Assembly: GCA_028386065.3 (NCBI GenBank)
Contig: JAKUCV010000161.1
Location: forward strand, 40,116 to 104,115
DNA: 64,000 nucleotides
Direction: 5' to 3'
Source: Turnera subulata
Taxonomy: Eukaryota > Streptophyta > Magnoliopsida > Malpighiales > Passifloraceae
A program made the translations under genes and the position numbers. Shown in pieces: positions 1 to 9,434 of this stretch (within the stretch, counting starts at the first letter, position 1; every line of letters begins with the position of its first letter). The notes beneath the pieces were generated by a model. That model was not told the DNA's origin. It did not search any database and saw only the letters and a program-made list of their open reading frames with translations.

Positions 1-117
1 CTTTTCTTGTTTGAGGACTATCCTCAAATTGCGATGCCACTTTAGGAAGTTATTCCCATTCAGCTTTTCCTTCTCAAGGACCGATCGCAGAGATTGTGTA
101 CTAGTGTTTTGTGCCAT
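1..117 (-). CDS. Ty1/copia gag, N-terminal fragment cut by window edge
   Basis: Reading leftward from an ATG at 117, 39 codons are open to the window edge. The peptide carries the stretch LNGNNFLKWHRNLRIVL, the usual start of plant copia Gag (an L-x-G-x-N-x-x-x-W core before the UBN2/retrotran_gag domain). It is therefore the 5' end of the coding region of a copia element whose body lies outside the window on the left. The leader, primer-binding-like site and probable 5' LTR follow at higher coordinates, as expected for a minus-strand element. Whether the rest of gag-pol is intact cannot be seen. Confidence 0.75.
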   Translation of the reverse strand, partial: MAQNTSTQSLRSVLEKEKLNGNNFLKWHRNLRIVLKQEK

Positions 118-1328
118 GATAACTCTACAACATTGATCAACTTACACAAATAAGAGTCATGTATTCATAAAATCACTTAATAAGGAATTTTATTAAATGA
201 TGCTCCTACTACATAAATCAAGATAATTATGAGTAGGCCAAGATCCATATTTCACTACAAGATAATTCAGCTTTGGCTGATCACTTATATCATAGTTATT
301 TAGGCAGACAATTCTTGTCAATTACTTCTCACGTAATTCTTGGATAGGTGAGTAAACAACACTTGTTCTTATCTATCTCATAGACTTAGCTCAACTCCTT
401 GCCTCTAAGTCCTCAATCCTATTGAGATGGCCTAGTTAAGTTCAACCCATAACAAGCAATTCGGATATTACAATTATCCCATCGCACCTTTCTAGGATAA
501 ATATTGGCACCTTGCTTTGGCAAAACCTACCAAGTATTGATCTAAGCAATATTGAGTGCTTATCATAGAAGGCAACACAAGAGGAACTTAATATTTACAT
601 CAACATATTATTCCTATAAATCTTATGCATGTTCTTGATAAATCACATATTGATGTTTTGTAAAATTGGAAACCAAAAATACATAAGAACATTGATGTCG
701 TGAGAATCTGATTCTCCCAACTACTTGGCAGTGTTCAAGAACATCGATGTTTAACTCTTGAACATCGATGTTTAACTTGTGATCAAAGACTGACTAGCTC
801 CTCGATCTAGGAAATTTATTGTGGTGAATAGTGCCATACAAGAAGTGAATTAAACTGATTCAATAATTCCCAGGAAAGATGGCGTAGCCGATCTCCTAAG
901 ACAGAATTATCATTCCAAGATAAATTCCCAAGAAAGACTAGAGGAACAAAGGTTCACTTAAAACCCAGCCTCCTAGACAGGACTCACGTGCACAGTGTAT
1001 TAATTCACAACCTTGCACCTGACAAAGGACGACAATCGTACTAGAACGACAATCGATCTATACGAAAACCGACAATCGATTTTCCTTGTCGAACTCATTC
1101 GACTTACTGCCAAAAACACCTTGATTGATATCACATACCAACCAAGTACTTGTTGTCAAATATTTTTGACAAAAACAAACCTCAACATATATCACACATA
1201 CAAAAACGAATTCAACATATCATGAACATGCTACATCACATACAGCATATCATATATATCAATATGAGCATATCATACATATGCACAACAAATTCGGTTT
1301 AGCGTTTCACAAGAGGCTCCGCAACCAC
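118..1328 (-). mobile_element. Leader between LTR and gag of the minus-strand copia element
   Basis: No coding potential is visible. At its LTR-proximal end, 1315-1327 read on the minus strand gives TGGTTGCGGAGCC, very like the TGGTAGCGGAGCC next to the 5' LTR of the complete copia element at 30894 and like the usual plant initiator-Met primer-binding site. Two near-identical 21-bp units (core GAACATCGATGTTTAACT) sit in tandem at about 731-775. Positions 845-1012 are homologous, inverted, to the 3' part of the other copia's LTR (30683-30850). A 1.2 kb leader is long for copia, so a nested fragment is possible. Confidence 0.5.
1315..1327 (-). other. Primer-binding-like site of copia element
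   Basis: On the minus strand the bases TGGTTGCGGAGCC lie one base beyond a CA-ending sequence (AACTAACA-type end at 1329). It matches the site of the complete copia at 30894 in 12 of 13 positions and resembles the tRNA-iMet type primer site. Confidence 0.55.
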
Positions 1329-2901
1329 TGTTAGTAACCGGGCATGCAAACTTGACAATCAAAACGCAGAGGAAAGACCCGATACTCATGGAGGATCCAA
1401 GTTAAGCTAACTAAACCGAATAACATTTTTTCGTACCTTGTTTGGTTGAGGTCTTTCACCCAAATGTAGTGTAGAATCAGCAAGAACCCAACAAGAAATC
1501 CGGCTCCTCTACGGTATCCACACGAACCGTTGATGACTGCTAGCAACCGTCTCATGATCACTAACCCGAGCACTCCCAAACCGTAGTGCTAGCTGCAGAA
1601 TTTTCGAGAGCTAGAAACTAGTGTTTATATGTGCTTCTTTCTTTCTCAAAGAATGAAGTGTGTAATCTAAATTGTGTGTGAATGTTGTGCGTATTGATAA
1701 TTTGATTATCAAGCCCTATTTATACACACAATTAATGCATAGATTAATGAGAAAATGGCCAACATCATCATGCAATAACCATCATGATTATACTTTAAGC
1801 CTAATCATGTCTCCACTATGTCTTAATGCTCTACTAAGCATTAATGGATGCTCCACTAAGCATTAATGGGATTACACATCATATGGCATTAATTTTGGTT
1901 CAATAATTCTGATAATTAGTGAACCAAATCAGCCCAAAACGACCCGGTCCAACCATAGTTCAACCATGGTCCACCTACCTGGTCGAACCACGGTCCAACC
2001 ATGTTCAACCACCAGCTCGAATCAACGGTTCTAAGTGTGTGACCCTGTAGGCACTTGTAACGTTTGGCAATAATTGTAAAATCTCATTTTACAATTATAA
2101 ACAATGAGCGGTGTCTAGCAACACACCATTGCTACCCAAACGACAAGATCAGTACTGATTCATTATGTCTCGGAAACATGTCATCGTCCTTTCGTCCCAT
2201 TATCAAGATTAAACACGAGACATGGAAAACGTCAATCTCGTATATGTTTAATCTTAGTTTCTTGATCCTCGAGTTAACTGTGTAAAACCGGATACTCATG
2301 ATATCACTATATCACATAATCCGAGCGTGGCCACGCATTTAGTAGTTCAACTCTATCAAGAGGCCCATCTGATAATATACCCGTTATATGGGTTGGACGA
2401 ATCCCATCTTGAACGATCAAAACCCATTACACATTACGTCATATACCCAATGATTACCCTTACGTCTACTCAGTTACGAGTGACTAGGAATAATATCAAA
2501 GTATACGACTCATATGTTGGAAACCTTGATGATCTCAGGTCTAAGGACAATACATATAAGAACCACTAATGATAATCATATAACGTTCCATGTAGGGTTC
2601 TTATGTGGGTCGGTCCAGTCCACAAGTTCTCTAACTTGTACCCGTATGTAGAATTCATATCTCATATAATTCTCAACATACGCTAGTCTTAATTTATTAT
2701 TACAACCCATCCATAATAATAATCGACTAGGGACATTTAAGAATATAAAATATTCTAGGGTTATAAATATGTGCAAGCGTTTATCTCATAAACATATTTA
2801 TTAGAATAACCTTAATGTATTTACATGACTATGTACAATCATCCAATGATTGGCTTTTGGGCATATTACACTAATACTCACATGGTTCCCGAATTGGAAC
2901 A
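1329..2901 (-). mobile_element. Probable long 5' LTR of the minus-strand copia element
   Basis: Read on the minus strand this stretch begins TGTTCCAATTC at 2901 and ends ACTAACA at 1329, giving TGTT...AACA termini typical of copia LTRs, with a primer-binding-like site directly inside. A TATA box lies about 1.18 kb into it. The outer boundary is inferred from the terminal bases only; the partner LTR and target duplication are outside the window. No host gene is visible; open frames here are chance ORFs. A perfect 13-bp-stem hairpin sits at 2070-2098. Confidence 0.5.
1716..1725 (-). promoter_or_regulatory. TATA box of minus-strand copia LTR
   Basis: On the minus strand the sequence reads GTGTATAAATAGGGC, a strong plant TATA box, placed where the U3/R border of the LTR would lie. 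The following 380 bases to the LTR end would be R and U5. Confidence 0.5.
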
Positions 2902-3950
2902 TTCAGTACTCTTTTGACAAGTAGTGGCTGCAGGTCCAATTTCTGTAGATGAACAATCATGTTTCTAGTGCGGCAGAGGCTTCTGCTCCTTTATTGCAGG
3001 CTTATTTGATGAATCATCATCCCTTCCTCCTCATTTTGCATGTTCAAAAGATTCGCTTGGGGAAGGTACATACACAACTAATTTATGAGCCTACAACCAA
3101 AATCTAATGCATAAAAAGATATTGGTTCAAATGGTAAGCGACTTGTTCCGCTTGAGCGACGTCTCGGGTTTGAGTCCTCGTATACGCATAAAACTTTATT
3201 TGGAAGACTCACCCACCATTACCTAGGTGCGCCACCCGAGTCGAGCTGAATTTAGTCTGGTACCTTTGATGTCATGATACGAAGTCGTTTAACATCCATG
3301 TGGCAAGTGTGAGTCCCACTCAGGGGCTAACCACCCAATTTAAGAGGTTCAACCATAGAAAACCAAAAATGCCATAATTACCTATTATTAATTAATAAAT
3401 GTACAAATTAATAATTTTTGGGATCCAACAACTAAAGCCCATGAAATTAATAGTCAAGATTTTATTTTTGTATTTTTATATAATTCTCCAAGTTCCCTGT
3501 CAAACAACCCAAATTATAAAAGCTTTATCCGATTTTTTAAAAAAAAAACAACTGTCACGATTAAACTATATGGAAAAACATAATACATCCAGATGGATTG
3601 TAGAAAAATAATTTGAAATAAATACTAAAATAAATACATCCAGGTATTTAATGTATTAATTGTCAATTACCAAAAAAAATTTATTAATTGTCAACAATTA
3701 ATCAAAATCATCAACTCTCTCTCCCGTGTCCATCCCATCTTCTTTTCTTCAGAAAGAAAAATAAAAAAAAAAGAAAAAATCATTCACCACCCCTGGCCGG
3801 AGTGTTCTCCTCCAACACCCTCCCTCCCAACGAAAATCACAAAGCACTGCCACCACCACCACCACTTCCATCACCCAAATCCACCATCAACACCATGTTC
3901 AAATGCAAACACAAAAGAATTTCTTTTTTTCTTCTTCTTCTCAAGAACTG
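2902..3950. other. Intergenic, AT-rich, possible SINE remnant
   Basis: No gene is seen. Around 3120-3190 there is a tRNA-like stretch with a B-box-like GGTTTGAGTCC and a weak A box, followed by roughly 150 bases that could be a SINE body. It ends without a clear poly(A) or target duplication, so this is a weak call. The rest is A/T-rich single-copy-looking DNA with purine runs near 3540 and 3760. Confidence 0.35.
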
Positions 3951-4056
3951 CAGGACATCGGTGCCGCCGACCAAGACCACATGTTTGGTCATGCCACCGT
4001 TGGGATCTCCGAGCTCATGCCCCTTAGCCATGTCCTCGCCACCAAGCTCGGTGCCC
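3951..4056 (+). pseudogene. Captured fragment of S-adenosylmethionine synthetase
   Basis: In one frame 3954-4055 encodes a peptide containing [10 protein letters not shown] and [15 protein letters not shown]. This corresponds to the highly conserved plant S-adenosylmethionine synthetase segment (family consensus DQGHMFGYAT...[15 protein letters not shown]), which lies in the N-terminal to central part of that enzyme. Only about 34 residues remain; neither the start, the ATP-binding sequence nor the rest of the roughly 390-residue enzyme is nearby. The piece is GC-rich in AT-rich surroundings and flanked by low-complexity C/T- and G-rich tracts. This resembles exon pieces carried by Pack-MULEs, though I could not find terminal inverted repeats around it. 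Confidence 0.65.
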
Positions 4057-5035
4057 CCGCCTCTCCCAACAAGTGGGCTTTAATGGGAAAGGGTAAATAA
4101 CAGAATGATAAATCCAAAAGAAGAGGACAACATAGATCTGACATAAAAAAAAATGTTAAAAGCCCGGGTCTTTTTTCTTTTTCATTTGGTGGAACTTTGT
4201 GGATTAGTAGTAAACTAAAAAACTAAAAGAGGGTGGGTGGTAGGCGGCGGCGGTTCCGGGGGGGTGGGTGGGGGCTTTGACGTGAATGATCGTTATTTTT
4301 CCAATCCAAAAAACCTATGGTATTCTTAATACACTTAGTATAAGTTGGGTACTACTTAAAAATGGAATGGCTGTATTTGGTTTTTGGAAGAGGAACACGG
4401 GTGGTGGTGGAACTTTCCGTGGACCTTGGCCGGAATTTTTTGTAGGGTGGATGAAGGAGGTAGCAAGGGGAGGAGGAGGGGGGAGGTGGCGCTACAAACA
4501 GGATTTTTTTCTTTGATATAAATATTTTTTGTTTTATTTTTGTCTAAAAATAAAAAATTATTGGATGGTTCTGATTGTTGCCACTTGCCCATCATCATTT
4601 AATATTGGTGGTTAATTAGAAATCTGTATTTTTTATTTAATTTAGCAAGTTAAAAAAAATTGATTTAAAATTTGAAATTGATACTTAAGGGATGTTTCGG
4701 TTTAATTCTTTGGTTGAACCTCTTCAATCGGGTGAGAACTGGGTGGGAAGTCATTGGGACAATGCTTTGGACCTACCCTTGCCATGAGGATGATAAAACG
4801 ACGTCGTATTGGGATGATACGTCATCGTTTTGAGCCACGGGCAGCAGCCCAATTTTGGAGCAGCATCCACGTCAGCACATGGCTTGCCCGAGACCCATGA
4901 CTGACTTGCCCGCTAAAACTCCAGGTACATAAATGTCTCGAGAAAAGTTGTAGGTACACTATTGATCCAACGTAAGAAAGTTGGGTACCAACTGTACCAA
5001 AAATCCATTGATCTTTTGAACTGTATAGGCTTTGT
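4057..5035. other. Intergenic, G-rich tract and possible TIR-type sequence
   Basis: No gene is seen. A G-rich low-complexity tract lies at 4225-4280 and a second at 4400-4490. Around 4800-4990 there is sequence in the style of dispersed TIR elements (CACGTCAGCA, GCCCGAGACCC, runs such as GGTACACTATTG), some of which also occurs in the palindromic element at 24.4 and 25.0 kb. No partner end was found. Confidence 0.35.
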
Positions 5036-5613
5036 CGAAAAATGGAGAAATTGGGTTTGGAATTGTCTTTGCTCCTCTCCCCTTGCTGTCCTAATTAACG
5101 GTCCCAGTTGATGAATTCACTATGCAAAGAGGCCTCAAACAAGGTGATCCGCTCTCACCATTCTTATTCAACCTTGCATGGCTGAAGGTTTAAAAACCAT
5201 GTTCAGCCAAGCAGTGTTGTAAAACCTGGTTCAAGAAATTCTCAAACAAGCTCTGTGTCACCACTGCTTGTTTGGACATGTATCATTAGCATAATGAAGA
5301 ATGGAAAACACAGAGCTTGTTTGGAGTGTGTCACCATAACGCCACACCCATTTAAAAAGTAAGCTATGGTTCTTGTGCTTTTCAAAGCTATCACTAGGAT
5401 TTAGCCTAAACAAGACACCGTCCCTTATACTCTTTTTGATGTGCTTGCTTCCTTTGAATCAATAAAAAGCTGGAGGGAGGTTAGATTTACCCTAACGTTT
5501 TCTTCATTCTGCAATTTTCCTTGTTTTTGGATATTGAGAGAAGTTGAAAACTGCCATCATCTTGCTTTGTAAATGTTTATAGCTAATAAAATCAATCATA
5601 TATGTCAAAAAAA
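5036..5613 (+). mobile_element. Degenerate L1-type LINE fragment
   Basis: The stretch 5118-5190 encodes MQRGLKQGDPLSPFLFNL, the conserved reverse transcriptase block of plant L1-type LINEs (R-G-L-R-Q-G-D-P-L-S-P-x-L-F), followed after one lost residue by AEGL. Frames are broken before and after it. About 5370-5410 encodes a remnant resembling the CFSKLSGLSLNK block that follows in these elements. The segment ends in an AATAAAATC tail and an A11 run at 5603-5613, which fits a LINE 3' end. A small piece at 5346-5372 matches, in reverse orientation, LINE sequence at 24012-24038. No target duplication was found. Confidence 0.6.
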
Positions 5614-5740
5614 AAAATACGAGCACGACACAGAATAAAGCAATTAGCTGATAAAGGCCACACTAACATTGGATGTTGCTTAAACTGTAACCATATAGAC
5701 AGAAATTGGTGCAGCAATGTTCTAATCAAAAACTGTCCCA

Positions 5741-5819
5741 AAATAGACATGCCTGCACAAAGTCGAGTATATTCTTTGAAAGAGCTCAGGACCTAGCAGT
5801 CAGCTAATTCACCTCAAAC
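5741..5819. repeat. Left arm of F-box flank duplication (copy A)
   Basis: This matches 25258-25335 in the flank of F-box copy B (both contain AGACATGCCTGCACAAAGTC and AGAGCTCAGGACCTAGCAG). In copy B the match runs on directly into CTTGACAAGAA, whereas here it is interrupted after CACCTCAAAC by the transposon block 5820-15294 and resumes at 15295. It marks the pre-insertion site. Confidence 0.85.
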
Positions 5820-6145
5820 GGATTAAAGCCTGGTTTGATCCTTGTGTTTGGCACCAAGGCTGGAAATCATCCTTGTGTTGATTTTTTGCCTCTTTTCATC
5901 CCTGTGTTGGCCTTAGTTGGTCACTTTTCATTCCTCTGACCAGAATCCGCCAAAACATGCTAACGTGGCATTTTTTTGGCACCACGTCAGCACTTGTGGG
6001 ACCCATGTGTCAGGTCCTACCGATTATTCGAACCGGCCCGACCCGACCCTTTGCCCAACCGAAAACCCATTGTTTGCAAATTGAAATTTCCCAAAAATAA
6101 CCAGCCGATACACACGCTTAAAATCCCCAAATATCAAAAGCCTTG
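5820..6145 (+). repeat. Left terminal inverted repeat of 7.1 kb MULE-like element
   Basis: It begins GGATTAAAGCC and pairs with 12640-12963. Matching is clear from the tip through the GACCCGACCC block and on to CCCCAAATAT near 6130, with scattered differences that suggest an old insertion. Confidence 0.75.
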
Positions 6146-6390
6146 AACATATCTGTTTCTCTTCTTCTCTATTGCACTGCCTACCCTTTCTTCTCTACTC
6201 TACTGCAAGGGCCATCTTTCTTCTTCTTCTGCAGAAAAAGCCATTGTTCCTTCACTGCACCTTCCTTGTCCCTCCACCGCGCCGCCCATGTCCTCCTAAT
6301 GAAGCCATCTTGCCTCTTTTCTTCTTCTTCTTCTTTGACTCCTACTGTCCCTCTCTTTTTTTTAACAAAAACCATCTTTGTTCAACTGCA

Positions 6391-6916
6391 ATGGCTTCCC
6401 AGTGGTCGGCTTCCCAAAGGTCGTCAAGTTCATCCGCAACTCGAGTTGTCATGAGCAGCAGGAAGCGAGTGACCTCATATGGAAGAAAAAGGCCAAATTA
6501 TGATTGTGTGTGACTGTGGTAAGAAGACTCCACAATGGACCTAATGGACAGATGAACATCCCGGTATGAGGTTCCATCGATGTGGTCACCGTCGTTGTGG
6601 GTTTTATGTTTGGGTTGATGAACAGATTGTGGGAAGAGCTCAAGAGGTGATTATAGATTTGAGGGATAATGAGAGGAAGCTAAGTGTTTAGAATGAACGG
6701 CTGCAATACGAGAACGTCAACCTTTCCCGAGAGATAGAAGAGCTGAAGATGCAAATTAAGAATTTGAAGTTAAAGCTTATGGATGTGCCTGTGGCTGAAG
6801 ATGCAAAAAAGAATGGTGGAATGAATGTCCATGTGCTGGGTTTTACATTCTGTGTTGTGGTTATATTTGTGGTCAGTGGTGGCAATGGTTTGTACTATTG
6901 TTGTTTTCAACAATGA
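6391..6916 (+). pseudogene. Decayed GRF-type zinc finger / coiled-coil / membrane-tail gene
   Basis: An ATG at 6391 opens a Ser-rich N-terminus (ASQRSSSSSATRVVMSSRKR) that runs into a zinc-finger core CDCGKK...WTDEHPGMRFHRCG...CGFYVWVDE. This is the pattern of plant GRF-type zinc-finger proteins (CxCG, then WT-x-x-NPGRRF-x-x-C, then CGFF-x-W-x-D). A coiled-coil-like stretch with heptad leucines (about 6690-6780) and a hydrophobic C-terminal segment (LGFTFCVVVIFVV, about 6838-6880) follow, the usual layout of this small family. A frameshift lies at about 6505 and in-frame stops at about 6541 and 6688, so no full protein is made. It lies just inside the left TIR of the MULE-like element. GRF is assigned by motif only. 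Confidence 0.65.
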
Positions 6917-7672
6917 AAAAAATCGTTGCTGGTATTCTTGTTAAGCTATTGCAGTAAATGAATGAAGTTGATTGTCTTGAATGCAAGTAAATTAAAATCT
7001 GACAAACCCAAATTTTGCGTGAATTGCTTAGAAAAATTTGGTGTACATGAATTTCAATTAACCCAAAGTACCTAGTTACACAGATAATCTCATTCTATCA
7101 CTACAAACCATTAAAATGTTCTATATAGAGCTCTTGTAAAGGCATTCAACTGATTAGTTGGACCTTTAGCACTAAATTGGCTTTAGCTCCAATTTTACCA
7201 TATGCAACCTGATGTAACCAAAAGGCACAAAAGAATAGCAGTACTTAATTTATATTCAATATCTCAGTGCAGATTTTTGTGCCCACCAACATAGCATAAG
7301 AAGGATAAAGTGCAAGGCCATTCAAACATGTCATAATAACATTCATTCATTCATTACACCATCCTTTGAAAAGCGAAGCATCCACAAGCTTACCCTTGCC
7401 TGCTCCTTACCTCTTCTTCCAAATTCATCAATACCTAATTTCTTACACATAACATCGGGCCTCTCGGTTGTCAACAAAGGGTTGTCATGTTCTGAGTGAG
7501 TGACAAAAACATCTACCTCATCATTTTCAATACAAGTGTGCAGAAAAGGTCCAAAGCTGTCTTTACATTGTGTAATCTCCCTTAAACTATTTTTTAATGG
7601 CACACCTAGCTTTGGGTTTCTATACCATAACTTATCAAGATTTAAATATCCAAACTTCTCAGACAAATTAAG

Positions 7673-9284
7673 GGTTAAAAGAACCAGTGTGTCCTTTCAC
7701 TTTTCCGATTTCAATGTTTGTGTCCCTCTTCTTTTTATTTCAAACATTGTGTCCCCGAACCTGTTGGAAATGAAGCAATATCGTCCAAATTACCTCCAAT
7801 TGCAGGTTGACCAATCACAGCCCGCCATGTGTCTTGAGGGGTCGGGCCCAGCTGCCAGGTGGAAATTTTTTTTCCCCTCCCTCTATTTTCCGGATTTTCA
7901 TATTTTGGAGAAAAAATTAAAATATATTTTTAATTACCTTATATTCCCTTCCTAATCCGTTACCCTCACTCTCCACTTCACCTTCTCCACCAAAAAAAAA
8001 ACATTAATTACTCCCTAAAAAAGAAACAAAACAACAACTTAAATGCTTAAACATTAATCAAAGAGCAATTATCTCATAGCAATTAATACATAAAATTTTA
8101 AGTATTTGTGATTGTTAAAACAAAAAACGAAAAGACTATCACTCCCTCATTCGACCACCACCGTGAGCCACCACCACCAGAACCAGTGCCACCACACCCT
8201 CCTCCCCCACTTGAAAAAATCACTCTAAAAAAATTATTCACTGCCCAACTCTACCACCACCACCCTCATCTTTTCCCCCAAAAAATACACTACCCATAAG
8301 ATCATCTCTCTTTTCCAACTTGTTTAAGTTTAGATCTGAAAAATTAAATCCAAATCTCAACTCTCTACAAGGAAGAAGAAGAAACAGAGGATTACGTCTT
8401 TCTCTCTTTTCGGTGAAGGCGCTCGGGATGAGGTCGAAGAGGAGAGGGGAAGCGGCGCCGGCGAGGACGCGAGACCACCATTCATTCACCACCGCCGCAG
8501 CCTGCACCTCAAGGACGCGAGACCACGACTGGGCAGGACGAGGAGGCTTGCGCGAGGAGCCGTGACTGTTGCTGTTGAACCTCGCCATCTCTTCACTTTT
8601 CCCTTCCTCTTTCGTTTTCCTTTTTCTTTTGGGGTTTTTGATTTTGGTGGTTCGGATTTGTTTGTGGTGGGTGGTGGTTGTTGTTGCTGGTTTGTTGATG
8701 TTGGTGGCGTGGATTGTGTGGTCGGGCTGTGGACATAGTGGCAGTGGGCTGGTGGTGTTGATCGGCATTGTGGTGGCCGGTGTGCTGTTGTTGTTGGCTG
8801 CGTGGGTTGGGGTTGGTAGGTGTGTGACTGTTCCGGCAGTGTGTGTGCTCGGGTTTGGCTGTGCAACATGATGTGGTGTTGGTTGAAATGCCCCTGGAGG
8901 CGAAGAGATCGATGATGGTGGACATGGAGATGGTGGAGGTAGGGAGGTTGCCGGCGACGGAGGAGGACTTGGAGACGCGGTAGTCCTTGCGGCCAAGGGA
9001 TTCAGGAAGGGAATAAAAAGTAATTAAAAATATATTTTAATTTTTTTCTCCAAAATATGAAAATCTGGAAAATAGAGGGAGGGGAAAAAAATTTCCACCT
9101 GGCAGCCAGGCCCGACCCATCAAGACACATGGCGGGCTGTAATTGGTCAACCTGCAATTGGAGGTAATTTGGACGACATTGCTTCATTTCCAACAAGTTC
9201 GAGGACACAATGTTTGAAATTAAAAAAAGAGGGACACAAACATTGAAATCAGAAAAATGAAAGGACACACTACGTCTTTTAAGC
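7673..9284. mobile_element. Nested TIR element carrying host gene pieces (Pack-MULE-like)
   Basis: About 290 bases at 7673-7965 are inverted at about 9000-9284 (tips GGTTAAAAGA and reverse of TCTTTTAAGC; both then read GTGTGTCCTTTCA). A 10-bp direct repeat ACAAATTAAG flanks it at 7663-7672 and 9285-9294. This fits Mutator-type target duplications (9-11 bp) and makes the boundaries firm. It carries no transposase. The interior holds a class III peroxidase fragment abutting the right TIR and low-complexity GC-rich sequence around 8380-8880. It sits inside a transposase exon of the larger element. Confidence 0.82.
8888..9001 (-). pseudogene. Captured class III peroxidase exon fragment
   Basis: On the minus strand, directly inside the right TIR, about 38 codons read LGRKDYRVSKSSSVAGNLP then STIIDLFASRGIS. 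This matches class III plant peroxidases, where LGRRD...GNLP-x-P...I-x-x-F-x-x-G(L/I)S precedes the VxEMVALSGAHTIG block carrying the proximal haem-ligand histidine. The match stops right after GIS, before that histidine block. The fragment is GC-rich and cannot encode an active enzyme. It is a gene piece acquired by the TIR element. Confidence 0.75.
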
Positions 9285-9434
9285 ACAAATTAAGTATAGC
9301 TCGATAATCTAATAGATCAACATCCTCCTCTGCTTCCCTAATCTCACCTCCCATGTATTTCCACACCTCTCTCCCCTGTACCAATGTTCCCCCAATTCTG
9401 ATTTTCAAATTAACTCCGTCTAAACCTATGCTGC

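Larger units (their letters stand above)
7343..9433 (-). pseudogene. MuDR-type transposase N-terminal (PB1-like) exon, split by insertion
   Basis: On the minus strand an open frame starts after a TTTTGCAG acceptor-like site near 9434 and encodes KIRIGGTLVQGREVWKYMGG...DVDLLDYRAILNL. It stops being homologous at 9285, where a TIR element begins, and resumes in the same frame at 7672 with SEKFGYLNLDKLWYRNPKLG...DEVDVFVTH. This fits the N-terminal domain of plant MuDR-like transposases (a glycine-rich strand, Y-x-GG-E, a W-Y-R/L-x-P-G segment, then E-V-x-V/I-Y/F-V-x-H). The frame ends at a TGA at 7343-7345; no zinc knuckle or catalytic DDE domain follows. I infer this is the remnant transposase of the surrounding 7.1 kb element. 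It could also be a PB1-like host gene fragment. Confidence 0.6.

Noticed and set aside
2064..2569. Two plus-strand frames of 73 and 80 codons
   Set aside because: They fall in the putative copia LTR and show no protein-like features.
3113..3320. SINE
   Set aside because: The B-box-like sequence is fair but the A box is poor and no tail or target duplication is seen; mentioned only as a possible remnant.
8238..8996. 252-codon Pro/Thr/Ser-rich minus frame
   Set aside because: It lies wholly inside the gene-carrying TIR element, is low complexity, and is out of frame with the peroxidase piece it overlaps.
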